Under the pieces are notes generated by a model that saw only the letters and a list, made by a program, of their open reading frames with translations, searched no databases and was not told the DNA's origin. Shown one piece after another: positions 25,562 to 36,078 of a DNA stretch of 64,000 bases. The stretch is taken from contig JAQTIA010000003.1 in assembly GCA_029433415.1 (NCBI GenBank), positions 1,020,501-1,084,500 of the forward strand. The letters run 5' to 3'. The stretch comes from Acetobacteraceae bacterium ESL0709. GTDB taxonomy: Bacteria; Pseudomonadota; Alphaproteobacteria; Acetobacterales; Acetobacteraceae. Position 1 is the first letter of the stretch. Each line of letters starts with the position of its first letter. The position numbers and the translations under genes were made by a program.

Positions 25562-26368
25562 ATGACGCATGACACTGATCCTCCTTCTGCACCCGTCTCT
25601 GCCGATGCAGCGCCCCCTCCTCCCCGCATCCGCGCCAGAGGGCGATCCTTTCTGGCCCTTGTCCTTTCCCCCGAGGCTCCACTGGACGCCTGGCTAAGAG
25701 GACTTGACGTGCAGATCAGTCATTCAGTCAATTTTTTCAACAGTCGGCCCGTTATCCTTGATCTGGGTCTTCTCGAACCTGAGACGGGAGGGCTTTCTGG
25801 TCTTCTCTCTGCCTTAAAAGAACGTCATATTCATATTATCGGCATAGAAGGCGCGGACCCCTCTTGGCCAGCGCTGGCTCACTGGGACTGGCCCGCCATT
25901 CTGCAAGGCGGACGTCCCAGCGGAACCGTCGCATTACCGGAAGCCCCCGAAGAGGTGACACAGGGCGACACAGCCGAGCTACCAGCGCCTGCCTCGGAAA
26001 CACTCTTTATCAACCGCCCGGTCCGCTCTGGCCAGACGATTGAGAATCTCGAAGGTGATGTTGTTATTGTCGGTGGCGTTTCCTCTGGTGCAGAAATTAT
26101 TGCCGGCGGCTCGATTCACGTTTATGGTCCTTTGAGAGGGCGCGCTATTGCGGGCATAAACCGCCATCCCGAAGCACAGATCTTTACCTTACGACTTGAA
26201 GCAGAACTTCTGGCCATTGACGGCTTCTACCTCGTCGCTGAAGAGATTGATCCCGCACGAATCGGACATTCTGCCCAGATCTTCCTCGAAGAAGGGCTCA
26301 TCAAAATCCAGCCTCTCCCAGAAAGGCGGGTACAGGAAAATGGGAGCCCAGTCGAAACAACAAAATAA
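25562..26368 (+). CDS. minC: Septum site-determining protein MinC
   Basis: MinC inhibits FtsZ polymerisation away from midcell. The 268-residue protein has a proline-rich N-terminal stretch, the MinC_N domain and the C-terminal beta-helical MinD-binding domain with VRSGQTIENLEGDVVIVGGV and the RGRAIAGI block. The ATG at 25562 was chosen because the region upstream (from 25487) is unlike the family and overlaps the divergent promoter area. No clear ribosome-binding site is seen. minD follows after 131 bases. Confidence 0.92.
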   Translation: MTHDTDPPSAPVSADAAPPPPRIRARGRSFLALVLSPEAPLDAWLRGLDVQISHSVNFFNSRPVILDLGLLEPETGGLSGLLSALKERHIHIIGIEGADPSWPALAHWDWPAILQGGRPSGTVALPEAPEEVTQGDTAELPAPASETLFINRPVRSGQTIENLEGDVVIVGGVSSGAEIIAGGSIHVYGPLRGRAIAGINRHPEAQIFTLRLEAELLAIDGFYLVAEEIDPARIGHSAQIFLEEGLIKIQPLPERRVQENGSPVETTK

Positions 26369-26499
26369 AATGGAAGAAAATACTTAAAAAAAAACTCCTT
26401 TAAGAATAAGATAGCGTCAGCGTGTGTAAGTTACACAATTATTACTGAAATTATGTTTCTGACGTCCTACAGGTAATAAGAAAGAAGGTTGGCAGATCT

Positions 26500-27315
26500 A
26501 TGGCAAAAATTATCGTTGTAACGTCAGGAAAAGGGGGCGTCGGCAAAACGACGACGACCGCAGCTCTGGGGGCCGCACTGGCACGCAACGGGCAAAATGT
26601 CGCCGTTATTGATTTCGACGTAGGACTGCGTAATCTCGACCTCGTAATGGGTGTTGAGCGTCGTGTCGTTTTTGATCTTATCAATGTCATTCAGGGAGAT
26701 GCCAAGCTCTCGCAGGCCCTTATCCGGGATAAAAGATGCGAGACTCTCTCCATTCTGCCTGCCTCACAAACCCGCGATAAAGACGCTCTGACGCCTGAGG
26801 GCGTCGCCAGGGTCATGGAAGAACTGAAAGAGAAATTTGACTGGATTCTCTGTGACAGTCCCGCTGGTATTGAACGCGGTGCACAGCTTGCCATGTACCA
26901 TGCCGACCATGCCGTAATCGTTACAAATCCAGAAGTCAGCTCTGTGCGCGATTCTGATCGCATTATCGGCATGCTGGACAGCCGCACCGCACATTCAGAA
27001 AAAGGCGAGCAGGTCGAGAAGCACCTTCTGATCACCCGCTATGATCCTGCACGCGCGGCCCGCGGCGAAATGCTCAATATTGACGATGTTCTGGAAATTC
27101 TCTCTGTGCCGCTCATTGGAGTTATCCCAGAAAGTGAAGACATCCTCAAGGCATCCAATGTAGGTAGCCCTGTTACTCTTTCTGCTCCTGAGAGCGCCTG
27201 CGCGCACGCCTATCTCGAAGCAGCGCGTCGTCTTGAGGGTGAAAAGCTTGAAGTGACTATTCCGGTAGAGAAACGTGGCCTGTTTGACTTCCTGTTCAAA
27301 AAGAGGGGCGCATGA
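26500..27315 (+). CDS. minD: Septum site-determining ATPase MinD
   Basis: MinD is a membrane-cycling ATPase that carries MinC and is displaced by MinE. The 271 residues carry the deviant Walker A motif GKGGVGKTT (residues 10-18), the switch region [10 protein letters not shown] and a C-terminal amphipathic membrane-targeting helix ([12 protein letters not shown]). Length and motifs are complete. The stop codon overlaps the minE start by 4 bases. Confidence 0.98.
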   Translation: MAKIIVVTSGKGGVGKTTTTAALGAALARNGQNVAVIDFDVGLRNLDLVMGVERRVVFDLINVIQGDAKLSQALIRDKRCETLSILPASQTRDKDALTPEGVARVMEELKEKFDWILCDSPAGIERGAQLAMYHADHAVIVTNPEVSSVRDSDRIIGMLDSRTAHSEKGEQVEKHLLITRYDPARAARGEMLNIDDVLEILSVPLIGVIPESEDILKASNVGSPVTLSAPESACAHAYLEAARRLEGEKLEVTIPVEKRGLFDFLFKKRGA

Positions 27316-27605
27316 GCTTTTTCGACAGTTTTTTCTCGCGCAGACAACCTCCGACAAGCAACGTCGCCAGGGACCGTCTGCAGATCCTTCTCTCCCACGA
27401 GCGTGGCTCCGGCGGTGAAGGCGACACAGACCTGATCCGCAAGCTGCATAAGGAAATCCTGGAGGTTCTCTCCCGCCATGTAGCAGTCGATCAAGACAAG
27501 GTGCAGGTCAAGCTTGATCGTGGACAACAATATTCCACTCTGGAAATAGATATTGAAGTCCCCGAGGAACTGGAAAAAAAGAAGAAAAAAAAACACGCCT
27601 CGTAA
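27312..27605 (+). CDS. minE: Cell division topological specificity factor MinE
   Basis: MinE drives MinD off the membrane and sets midcell. The 97-residue protein has the anti-MinCD helix ([17 protein letters not shown]) and the C-terminal dimer domain with [18 protein letters not shown]. It overlaps minD by ATGA. The tail is a run of lysines encoded by long A tracts around 27575-27592. The gene is intact and completes minCDE. Confidence 0.97.
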   Translation: MSFFDSFFSRRQPPTSNVARDRLQILLSHERGSGGEGDTDLIRKLHKEILEVLSRHVAVDQDKVQVKLDRGQQYSTLEIDIEVPEELEKKKKKKHAS

Positions 27606-27701
27606 AACCACCCTGTGTCTGACAGGAATGATTTCAGTCTGTACAAGCGTCGACCAGGGATGAGTCTTGTGGTTGGCTATTCCTTTATAGGACTTCTCAG
27701 G

Positions 27702-28385
27702 TCAAAGTTCTGACCAGCTCCTGAGAAGATTGTGATAAATGTTGGTCAGTGTCAGAACTTCCTGATCTTTCGCTCCTCGTTCCAGGGTGAGTCTCTGTAC
27801 ACTCTGGTCAAGGTCAAAGAGAATGGAACGGTGTTCCTGTGAACGTATGAAAGATTGTGTCCAGAAAAATGACGCCATACGGCTACCCCGTGTAACAGGT
27901 AAGACAGCATGCAGAGCTGTTGTCGGATAGACAATCATATCGCCAGCCGGCAATTTGACGGCTTGCTGCTCTGAGGGGCCATAGAGAACCAGCTCGCCTC
28001 CCTCATATTCATCAGGCTCGCTAAGAAATAATGTACTGGACACATCCGTGCGGATACGCTGCCCCATCCCTGGAATGGGACGGAGCGCATTATCGACATG
28101 AGCTCCGAAAGACATGCCCTCGTCATAACGGTTAAAAAGCGGCGGCACAACCCGAAATGGAAGAACAGCGCTGTTAAAAAGCGGGTTCGTGCCGAGTTTT
28201 TTCAGTAGAAATGTCGAAAGCTCACGCCCAAGCAGACTATCGGGAGCAATTTGCAGATTATTCTTTGAAGCTGCCGATTGCTGCCCCGCTGTCCCCTTGC
28301 CATCAACCCAGGATGCAGACAACAATCTGGCACGCAACCAATCCAGTTCCTCTCCAGTCAGAACATTATCTATATGCAGAAGCAT
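27702..28385 (-). CDS. piuC: PKHD-type Fe(II)/2-oxoglutarate hydroxylase (PiuC/YbiX)
   Basis: This is a member of the Fe(II)- and 2-oxoglutarate-dependent dioxygenases. The 227 residues match YbiX/PiuC. His96 and Asp98 (GAHVDNA), His159 (ALHAVLP) and the 2-oxoglutarate-binding Arg169 are all present. The ATG at 28385 (MLLHIDNVL) fits the family start and follows AAGGGA; an in-frame ATG at 28439 shares one base with the receptor stop codon but lacks a ribosome-binding site. It follows a siderophore receptor, as in E. coli fiu-ybiX, and is probably iron-regulated with it. Its natural substrate is not established. Confidence 0.93.
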   Translation of the reverse strand: MLLHIDNVLTGEELDWLRARLLSASWVDGKGTAGQQSAASKNNLQIAPDSLLGRELSTFLLKKLGTNPLFNSAVLPFRVVPPLFNRYDEGMSFGAHVDNALRPIPGMGQRIRTDVSSTLFLSEPDEYEGGELVLYGPSEQQAVKLPAGDMIVYPTTALHAVLPVTRGSRMASFFWTQSFIRSQEHRSILFDLDQSVQRLTLERGAKDQEVLTLTNIYHNLLRSWSEL

Positions 28386-28438
28386 AGTGGGATTCCCTTG
28401 TTGCAACAAACGTAAAATGCGCTTGCAGTCATCTGCCA

Positions 28439-30784
28439 TCAGTAATTCATGGCAAGACGCCCTAAAAATGTCCTCCCGGGCGCCGGCGTCACACGATTGA
28501 CGAACAAACTGTTATAATTAAGTCTGTTCGCCAGATTATAGCCGTTAAGCGATAACTTCCAGTGTTTGCCAAAGCGATGAGAAATAACAGCATCAAAATC
28601 CACATTGGCCGGAACACTAATGGTATTGGGCACATCCAGCCAGACTTTCTGGCGCCATGTCACTCCCCCTCCAACCGCGAAATTCCACGCCGTTCCCGGA
28701 AAAGCTTCATAGACAGACCACAAAGTCGCCTGATTGTGCGGTACATAACGAATCATCTTTCCGATATCGGACGCGCTGTCCGATTTCGTCGTCTGCGGAT
28801 CGTAAAGAGCGTAGGTTGCCGTTACGTTCCAGCCTGGCATGATGATTCCACTTACCGACATCTCCATGCCCTGATTACGCTCACTATTGCTGGTACTAAT
28901 ATTCTGTCCTGTAGCCGGATCAATCGTCATTGCGTTACTTTTCTCAAGACGGAAAAGCGAGAGAGTAAACCCTAACCGGTCACGAAAGGCACTGATCTTG
29001 CTGCCGACTTCATAAAGCGTTGATTTTTCAGGTTTGGCAATCTGGTTTCCTGGAGGCCGTATAGGCAATGAACCACTTGTGACATACATACCTGTCGGGG
29101 TCGTCGCTGTGGAGTAGGTGAAATAATAAGTCTGCCAGCGTGTTGGAGTCAGAATCAGGCTGGCCGTTGGATTAATCACATTGCGTGTATTGGGAAAGTG
29201 CTTATTGGGTTCATTTGGATCTCCACCTGTAACATTATAAGCTGTCTGCCACCTATCCCAGCGAAAACCTCCCTTTACAGAAAGCCAGCGGGTAAACCAG
29301 ATCTGATCATAAATGAAAATACCTGCATCAAAAGCGTAACCTGTGCTATCAGACTTACGGCCAAGACCATCCAGATTCACAAGATTATGGGGTGCTGCAG
29401 CACCTGGTACCTTGTTCAGATGCCCGACATGAGGATTGGGATTCAAACCGTTAGCGTCTGGAATCATGTCTGTGAATGTATATTGCTTGCGACGATCATG
29501 GACATATTCCATATCAAAACCACCAACAAGCTGATGACGCAGAAAACCCGTCAGAAAATCAGCTTCAAGCGAAGCAACATTCTGGAAAGACCAGCTCCAT
29601 TGTTTGTAAGGCTGCGGTGCCCCCCCGATATTCCCAAGGCCTGATGGGTCACGTCCCCCGCCCGCCGAGCCTCGGCCTATCTGCGCCTTTTCCGGATGAC
29701 CACTCAGAAAGGCCGCCGCACAACGGCCTTTGCAGTCAGCTTTTGAGGCCTCAAAGTCCCTTTCATACTCCCCAAATCTGAGATCATTATGAAAAATAAG
29801 ATTCTTGTTGAAATTATGGGTCAGCCTGATTGTTTCCAGCGTATCATCAGTCCGGTCGTGATCCTGATCCTTGCCATACCAGTTGGTACGCGGCACCAAG
29901 CCATGCTCTGTAACCGGGCCGATCCCTTTGATTGCCGGCACGCCAAAATCTGGCACGCCTCGCGCGGATTGATGCATAAGCTGGAAAACAACCGTCGTAT
30001 CCGTACCAAGACCTGCAGCCAATGACGGTGCAATCCCCCAACGATGAGCATAAATATAATTACGACCAACGACATTATTTTCATTACCCATACCCTGCAA
30101 CCTGAAAGCCAGCGTACGGTCAAGACGACGGTTAAAGTCTATTGTTCCACGGTAATACTGACCTGAGCCACCCGTAAAATCAGCTGTAGCAAAATTGGAC
30201 AGCAGAGGAGATTTCGTCACGACATTAATGGCTCCGCCACCAGTACCATTCCCAAAGATTTGTGAGGATGGTCCCTTGATAACATTTACGGAATCGTAAT
30301 AGAAATTATCCCGTGCATAAACGCCAAAATCTCTCAGACCATCTTCATAAATATCATTTTGTGCTGGAAATCCGCGAATAAGAAACTGGTCTCCATTCAT
30401 CCCACCAGCACCTTCACCAACCGAGGATGTAACGCCAGGCACGTTTTTCAAGGCTTCATCAAGAGATTTGCTGTTCTGCTGTTGCATCAGCTCTTTGGGA
30501 ACAACATTGATGGTCTGTGCAGTATGCAACACATCCTGCGGCATACGCCCCATGCGATTAGTGGCATGAAGTGTATTGAAAGGGTGACCTATAACCTTGA
30601 TGTGTTCAGGCTGTGAGGATTCCGAAGACGTTTCTCCTTCTTTCGATAATGCTTCAGCCTTCTGAGCCTCTGTTGACGAATCAGACGGAGCCATCTGGCC
30701 TGACTGGGCCTGAACACCCTCAGCAGCCCCGAGACTGAGCAAAGCAGAGGCAGGCGTTAAATAACGGCGCACAAATCGGTTCAT
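28439..30784 (-). CDS. TonB-dependent siderophore receptor (Fiu-like)
   Basis: This outer-membrane receptor would import ferric siderophores using TonB energy. The 781-residue protein has a signal peptide ending near GVQAQ, a plug domain (about residues 80-190, with DALKNVPGVTSSVGEGAGG and FLIRGFPAQNDIYEDGLRDF), and a beta-barrel ending in the terminal aromatic-rich strand FLGRLAMNY. A Fur box lies upstream and a PiuC-type hydroxylase directly downstream, the arrangement of E. coli fiu-ybiX, so a catecholate siderophore is likely but unproven. Confidence 0.93.
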   Translation of the reverse strand: MNRFVRRYLTPASALLSLGAAEGVQAQSGQMAPSDSSTEAQKAEALSKEGETSSESSQPEHIKVIGHPFNTLHATNRMGRMPQDVLHTAQTINVVPKELMQQQNSKSLDEALKNVPGVTSSVGEGAGGMNGDQFLIRGFPAQNDIYEDGLRDFGVYARDNFYYDSVNVIKGPSSQIFGNGTGGGAINVVTKSPLLSNFATADFTGGSGQYYRGTIDFNRRLDRTLAFRLQGMGNENNVVGRNYIYAHRWGIAPSLAAGLGTDTTVVFQLMHQSARGVPDFGVPAIKGIGPVTEHGLVPRTNWYGKDQDHDRTDDTLETIRLTHNFNKNLIFHNDLRFGEYERDFEASKADCKGRCAAAFLSGHPEKAQIGRGSAGGGRDPSGLGNIGGAPQPYKQWSWSFQNVASLEADFLTGFLRHQLVGGFDMEYVHDRRKQYTFTDMIPDANGLNPNPHVGHLNKVPGAAAPHNLVNLDGLGRKSDSTGYAFDAGIFIYDQIWFTRWLSVKGGFRWDRWQTAYNVTGGDPNEPNKHFPNTRNVINPTASLILTPTRWQTYYFTYSTATTPTGMYVTSGSLPIRPPGNQIAKPEKSTLYEVGSKISAFRDRLGFTLSLFRLEKSNAMTIDPATGQNISTSNSERNQGMEMSVSGIIMPGWNVTATYALYDPQTTKSDSASDIGKMIRYVPHNQATLWSVYEAFPGTAWNFAVGGGVTWRQKVWLDVPNTISVPANVDFDAVISHRFGKHWKLSLNGYNLANRLNYNSLFVNRVTPAPGRTFLGRLAMNY

Positions 30785-30850
30785 AAACTCCCTTTCTTAT
30801 TCGTTCTTACAGGTCATAACGCCGAAATATATTTTACGAAGGGAGATTAT

Positions 30851-30869
30851 TCAAATGATAATCATTCTC
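30851..30869. promoter_or_regulatory. Fur box upstream of siderophore receptor
   Basis: The 19-base site containing ATGATAATCATT matches the classical Fur consensus at 15 of 19 positions. It lies 67-85 bases before the receptor start in an AT-rich spacer. It predicts iron-dependent repression of the receptor and the hydroxylase downstream. No other gene start is near enough to compete. Confidence 0.8.
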
Positions 30870-31012
30870 AAGTAGAACTGATTTAATCGATAAGATATCA
30901 CGGTAATATAGGAATAATCTATAATATTAAGTTTTCTTACTATCTCTATAGAAAAAACCGATCCACTTTTTTGAAAAAAAGAAAATATCGTTAATATATT
31001 TTTAAAATAAGA

Positions 31013-32011
31013 TTATAACTTTATCTTTGACAAGAACATAATATGCCTCTGACACAACAATATATCCACCGCACCTGTCAGCTTGCATTTCATTTCCAGA
31101 TTCTGCGTCTCATGATAGACTTTATCCAGTAACGAAAGAGAAAAGCGCTGCAAGGCTTTCTGAAAAAGTTCCTTACGTTTGAAAAATAACGGTGGACGCA
31201 GGGCAGAAATCGCCTGATGACGCGATTGCCCCTCAGACTCAGCCAGCAAAACAGTGGAAAGCTTGTCCGCGACCTGAAAAACTGCTCTCGCATAAGCAAC
31301 CGAGGCAGCACCATCAGCCAGAGCTCGCGTCAATGAAAGGTCAGCTTGCGGGAACGAACCAGAAAATGCCTGATAGACAGCCTCTTCAAGAGAAGCTCCC
31401 CCTGAATCGTCCACACATTGACGCACATCATCCAGTTCCAGAACATCACCCGGTCGGGCATATAATCTGAGTTTTTCAATCTCACTGCGCACCAGGGCCC
31501 TGTCCGCCCCAAGACGTGACTGCAACCAATGCAAGGCACTGCGCTCTATGCGTATTTTATCCTGCTGCAAACTATCCTGAATTGTCTGCTCCAAAGTACG
31601 TCCTTCTTCAGGATAACAGGCAATAGACGCAATCTGCGGTTGTTTTTCAGCAAAAGAACGTAATCTGGAACGCGGAGACAAGCTTCCGGCTTCCATAATC
31701 AGAAGCGTATCGGTCTCTTCTGCCATAATCCGTTCAAGCTGGGAGACGAGACTGTCCTGCGCTCCGCTCACCCATACAACACGCCGCCCCCCCACAAGTG
31801 AGAGAGACATCATTTCCTCTTCCACCCGGCCTTGCTCATCTCCTTCAAGACGGGTCAAGCGAAAAGGATCTTGCATGTCATCAACAATCTGCCTGGCAGC
31901 TTTTATCGCACGCTCACGAATCAGGCCGGCATCTTCCCCATAAAGCAGGATCGCACGCCAATTGCCGCTATCAGCCAGAGTCCGCTCGCTATGGCGTGGC
32001 TCAATTTTCAC
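31013..32011 (-). CDS. holA: DNA polymerase III subunit delta
   Basis: Delta opens the beta sliding clamp within the clamp loader. The 332 residues show AILLYGEDAGLIRERA, a degenerate P-loop region near the N-terminus, a LEEAVYQAF stretch and the C-terminal collar domain ending MFLSKIKL. The start is GTG, forming a 4-base GTGA overlap with the lptE stop; no other start is close. It lies last in a DUF3576-leuS-lptE-holA unit that is conserved in related alphaproteobacteria. Confidence 0.93.
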   Translation of the reverse strand: MKIEPRHSERTLADSGNWRAILLYGEDAGLIRERAIKAARQIVDDMQDPFRLTRLEGDEQGRVEEEMMSLSLVGGRRVVWVSGAQDSLVSQLERIMAEETDTLLIMEAGSLSPRSRLRSFAEKQPQIASIACYPEEGRTLEQTIQDSLQQDKIRIERSALHWLQSRLGADRALVRSEIEKLRLYARPGDVLELDDVRQCVDDSGGASLEEAVYQAFSGSFPQADLSLTRALADGAASVAYARAVFQVADKLSTVLLAESEGQSRHQAISALRPPLFFKRKELFQKALQRFSLSLLDKVYHETQNLEMKCKLTGAVDILLCQRHIMFLSKIKL

Positions 32012-32727
32012 GGCTGTTGATCGTACCAGTCATCTGTTGAGTAATCACGCTTGACGCGGCCAGTCGCCATGGCCGGGAAGCCATCACTATCCAGATGGCG
32101 GAAACGCCCGCTATGGTCGTCCTGAATTTCGTCGGTATCAATATACTGACCGCGTTTCGGCTCTTTCGTAGTTCCTGGCGCTATATGAGCCTTGAACCAG
32201 ATAGCAACCTGTTGCGTAATATCATGGGCCAGCGTCTCGGAAACACGCTTCATGACCGTCTCATCATTCAATGTCTGTGCAAAATATTGCTGGATTGTCG
32301 GATCATAACCATCCAGCGTGCGGGCAAAACCCTGCGCCAGCAATTTTGGCTCATCACCAACACTATAGAGCTTCCAGTTCGCTCGACCAATCACGCGTGA
32401 ACGACCAGAGGTGTTGTCAAGGTGGATATCAACCGCTTCAAAAGACGCCGTTCCATCCACCTTAAGTGTATAGCCATCAGGCTGCACTGACCCATCGCCT
32501 GCCATTTCCTTTTGCAGAGCAAGACGCATCGTCTGCCCAAAACGCGTCGGGATATTCTCCACATAAACGCGCTTCAGCTCATTGGAAGCCTCTACCCCCA
32601 CGCTCTCGGAGGGTTTGTCACCATAGAGGGGATGAAACCCGCATCCCTGCAATCCCACCAGAGCCAAACCAAGCCCTGCCAGAACACCATAATGCTTGAA
32701 AGAAGAGGGCAGACGAAATTTGATCAT
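32008..32727 (-). CDS. lptE: LPS assembly lipoprotein LptE
   Basis: LptE plugs the LptD translocon that inserts lipopolysaccharide into the outer membrane. The 239-residue protein has a signal peptide with lipobox LQGC (Cys29) followed by GFHPLYG, the hallmark of the family. It overlaps leuS by ATGA and holA by GTGA. The C-terminal 40 residues are polar and probably unstructured. Confidence 0.93.
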   Translation of the reverse strand: MIKFRLPSSFKHYGVLAGLGLALVGLQGCGFHPLYGDKPSESVGVEASNELKRVYVENIPTRFGQTMRLALQKEMAGDGSVQPDGYTLKVDGTASFEAVDIHLDNTSGRSRVIGRANWKLYSVGDEPKLLAQGFARTLDGYDPTIQQYFAQTLNDETVMKRVSETLAHDITQQVAIWFKAHIAPGTTKEPKRGQYIDTDEIQDDHSGRFRHLDSDGFPAMATGRVKRDYSTDDWYDQQP

Positions 32728-35342
32728 TCTGGCTTCACGACAAAATTCACGATCCGGTTGGGAACGTAAATCTCCTTCACTATGATCTGACCTTCAAGCA
32801 CCTTGGCAACATTGGGCTCCGAGCGCGCCAGAGTCAGTACATCCTCTTTCAGCGCGTCCAGCGGACAGGTGATCGTCCCTCTCAATTTGCCCAAAACCTG
32901 CACGGCAAGCGTCACTTCATTAACCGTCAGCCATTCCTGTTCCGCTTTCGGCCAGGGACGTTCAGCCACCAATGTGCCTTCTGGTTCCAGAAGGGCCATC
33001 AATTCCTCAGCCAGATGCGGCATCATGGGAGAAACAAGCATAGCCAGAACAGAAGCGGCCTCACGCCTGGCCGCGCTTATCCCCTCGGACTGATTTTTAT
33101 CGGCATCAGCCAAGGCAGAGGTCAGTTCATGAATCCGTGCCACCGCCACATTAGGTGTAAAGCCTTCTAAAGCCTCTGTCACAGCCGCAATCGTACGATG
33201 CGTCACACGACGGAGATCATCCCCTCCCTTGCCATGAGGCGCATCCACCTCATCCTGTGTCGCAACTGACTGAACCAGACGATAAAGACGCTGCATGAAG
33301 CGTCCCGCTGCGGCCACACCGGCCGCCGTCCACTCCATATCACGCTCTGGCGGACTGTCAGAAAGCACGAACCAGCGAGCCGTATCAGCGCCATAATGCT
33401 CAATAATATCCACGGGGGAAACAGTATTACGCTTCGACTTGGACATTTTTTCCGAACGCCCAACCGTTACGGAAGCCCCTGTGTCCTTGCGAACGACCTG
33501 TCCGCCGCGTCTCTCAACCTCTTCGGGGTAAAGCCATTGCTGCCCGTCACGATAGCTTTCATGCGTGACCATACCCTGTGTAAAAAGACCGCTGAAAGGT
33601 TCATCAACCGCCAAATGGCCTGTCTTATGCATGGCTCTCGTAAAGAAACGCGAATAAAGCAGGTGCAAAATGGCGTGTTCGATACCACCGATATACTGAT
33701 CCACAGCCAGCCAGCCATTCGCTGCCTGCGGATCGGTCGGCGTTGCAGCATGCGGACTGGTAAAGCGGGCAAAATACCATGAACTGTCAACAAATGTATC
33801 GAAAGTATCCGTCTCACGGCGAGCAGCCTTGCCACAATGCGGACAATTGACATGCTTCCATGTCGGGTGATGATCCAGCGGATTACCCGGACGGTCAAAT
33901 GTCACATCCTGAGGCAGTGTGACGGGAAGCTGATCCTCTGGCACCGTCACAACACCACAATCGTCACAGTAAATGATAGGGATCGGGCAACCCCAATAAC
34001 GCTGACGCGAGACACCCCAGTCTCTCAAACGCCAGTTCGTAACTTTCTCACCAATGCCTAAATCTTCAAGGCGCCTGATAGCGGCCTTCTTGGCCTCTTG
34101 CGTGTCCTTGCCGCTCAGAAATCCTGAATTATAGAGTGTCGCCTCTCCCGTAATCGCCTTATTACCAAGCTGGAATATTGCTTCTTCCTCGCCCGGAGGC
34201 AGGAGAATAGAAGGCGTTGCCAGTCCATATTTACGGGCAAAATCAAGATCACGTTGATCACCACAAGGACAACCAAAAATTGCGCCTGTCCCATATTCCG
34301 TCAGCACAAAATTAGCGATCCAAATGGGCACGATCTGCTCGGGCGCAAACGGGTTGGCGACTGTCAGACCCGTATCAAAACCACGCTTCTCTGCCGTATT
34401 CAGCGCTTCCTCAGACGTACCAAGACGACGGCACTCCTCAATAAACTCCCTGGCCCCGGCATTCTGTGTCGCCAGTTTCTGCGCCAGAGGATGATCCGCC
34501 GCAATCCCGATAAAACTCATGCCAAACAGCGTGTCAGGCCGCGTTGTGAAAACTTCCAGCGAATCTCCTTCAGCATCAAATCCTGCTGGCGGATTATGGA
34601 GCGGAAAATGAATTCTGGCGCCTTCTGAACGCCCAATCCAGCGTTCCTGCATGATCTTGACACGCTCTGGCCAACGATCAAGGGTTTTCAACCCCTCCAG
34701 CAAAGGCTCTGCATAATCACTGATTTTCAGGAACCATTGAGAGAGGGTTTTCTTTTCAATCAATGCGCCTGAACGCCAACCACGTCCATCAACCACCTGT
34801 TCATTTGCCAGAACGGTCTGGTCAACCGGGTCCCAATTGACAGAGGCGTCACGACGCTCGACCAGTCCGGCCCGGAGCATGTCGAGAAATAATTTCTGCT
34901 GCTTGCCATAATATTCCGGCTGACAGGTTGCAATCTCACGCGACCAATCCAGCGAAAAACCCAAGCGCTGCAATGTCGTGCGCATGGCAGCGATGTTCTG
35001 CATCGTCCATTCGCCGGGATGCACGCCACGCTCACGCGCTGCATTTTCCGCCGGCAGGCCGAAAGCATCCCAGCCCATAGGATGGAGCACGGCAAAACCC
35101 TGGGCACGTTTGTAACGCGCAACAACATCACCAAGCGCATAATTCCGTACATGCCCAACATGAAGCTGCCCTGAGGGATAAGGAAACATCTCCAGAACAT
35201 AATATTTGGGCCGATCTGACGGTGGCACATCCGGCACCTGGAAGACATTCCCGTCTTCCCAACGTTTCTGCCAGTAAAGCTCACGCTCATGAAAATCGAA
35301 TTGTGCCGGACCAGACTGTTGTGATGCTGTGTTGTCGCTCAT
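32724..35342 (-). CDS. leuS: Leucyl-tRNA synthetase
   Basis: LeuRS charges tRNA-Leu in the cytoplasm. The 872-residue class I enzyme has the HIGH-type motif HVGH (61-64) within [13 protein letters not shown], the editing (CP1) domain around 220-420 with TTRPDTLFG, and KMSKS in [11 protein letters not shown] near residue 630. The ATG at 35342 was chosen over the TTG codon immediately before it. It sits between the DUF3576 lipoprotein gene (6-base gap) and lptE. Confidence 0.98.
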   Translation of the reverse strand: MSDNTASQQSGPAQFDFHERELYWQKRWEDGNVFQVPDVPPSDRPKYYVLEMFPYPSGQLHVGHVRNYALGDVVARYKRAQGFAVLHPMGWDAFGLPAENAARERGVHPGEWTMQNIAAMRTTLQRLGFSLDWSREIATCQPEYYGKQQKLFLDMLRAGLVERRDASVNWDPVDQTVLANEQVVDGRGWRSGALIEKKTLSQWFLKISDYAEPLLEGLKTLDRWPERVKIMQERWIGRSEGARIHFPLHNPPAGFDAEGDSLEVFTTRPDTLFGMSFIGIAADHPLAQKLATQNAGAREFIEECRRLGTSEEALNTAEKRGFDTGLTVANPFAPEQIVPIWIANFVLTEYGTGAIFGCPCGDQRDLDFARKYGLATPSILLPPGEEEAIFQLGNKAITGEATLYNSGFLSGKDTQEAKKAAIRRLEDLGIGEKVTNWRLRDWGVSRQRYWGCPIPIIYCDDCGVVTVPEDQLPVTLPQDVTFDRPGNPLDHHPTWKHVNCPHCGKAARRETDTFDTFVDSSWYFARFTSPHAATPTDPQAANGWLAVDQYIGGIEHAILHLLYSRFFTRAMHKTGHLAVDEPFSGLFTQGMVTHESYRDGQQWLYPEEVERRGGQVVRKDTGASVTVGRSEKMSKSKRNTVSPVDIIEHYGADTARWFVLSDSPPERDMEWTAAGVAAAGRFMQRLYRLVQSVATQDEVDAPHGKGGDDLRRVTHRTIAAVTEALEGFTPNVAVARIHELTSALADADKNQSEGISAARREAASVLAMLVSPMMPHLAEELMALLEPEGTLVAERPWPKAEQEWLTVNEVTLAVQVLGKLRGTITCPLDALKEDVLTLARSEPNVAKVLEGQIIVKEIYVPNRIVNFVVKPE

Positions 35343-35348
35343 CAAAAC

Positions 35349-35900
35349 TTACTTTCCACCACCATTTTCAGATCTCAGCTGACGTGCCCGCTCCAGGATA
35401 CGGGCCGTAATATCAGAAACTGTCGTCGGCGCCACAGGCGTATCTTCCCACTCTCCTGCATCAAGACGGGTTTGGCGGAAAATCGTCAGCCTGATCGCAT
35501 CAGAACGCAAACGACGATCAAGAATATAGGCAGCAATCTTGAAACGCTCATTTTTCGTGGCTGGCGGCTGGAACCAGTCTGTCAGGATAACACCCCCCTG
35601 AGCATCAACCGACAGCATGGGCATGAAGGAAAGCGTATCAATCGCGCCACGCCACAGATAGGCATTCACCCCGCCCTTGAGCTGGTCCTTGCCACCATGT
35701 GCTGCCCGATCAGCCCCGAGCAGATGGTTACGCGGTCTGGCCAGGCTATCGGGATTTCTGTCACCACCACCACCACCGCAGGCCGAGAGACCACACAGGC
35801 TGACGAGAGCAAGACTGGTGAGAAACGTCGAGGCGCGGGACAATGACATTCCCTTAAACCGACACAACAAAGCATTTGAAGTCTGTGATATTCGGGACAT
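35349..35900 (-). CDS. DUF3576-family lipoprotein
   Basis: This 183-residue envelope lipoprotein has unknown role. The signal region ends in the lipobox LSAC (Cys41), followed by five glycines. The conserved core contains NAYLWRGAIDTLSFMPM, DAQGGVILTDW and the RSDAIRLTIFR block, typical of the DUF3576 family found next to leuS in many alphaproteobacteria. The ATG at 35900 follows AGGATCACC, a good ribosome-binding site. An ATG 17 codons later (35849) would give a shorter, more typical signal peptide, so the start is uncertain. Confidence 0.87.
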   Translation of the reverse strand: MSRISQTSNALLCRFKGMSLSRASTFLTSLALVSLCGLSACGGGGGDRNPDSLARPRNHLLGADRAAHGGKDQLKGGVNAYLWRGAIDTLSFMPMLSVDAQGGVILTDWFQPPATKNERFKIAAYILDRRLRSDAIRLTIFRQTRLDAGEWEDTPVAPTTVSDITARILERARQLRSENGGGK

Positions 35901-36078
35901 GGTGATCCTGTTATGCCGTGCCAGGGCGATAATATTAAGAGGTAAAATCTTCAGGGTGGCGGACCTGACAGACAGCGATTCTTTTCCCTTCATAGAACGC
36001 CAGAAGCGCAAGGCCAAGTCACGAGTTGAAAATCCGTACTTGCAGCGGGCCTCATTTAAGGATAGTGAACGCATGTGT

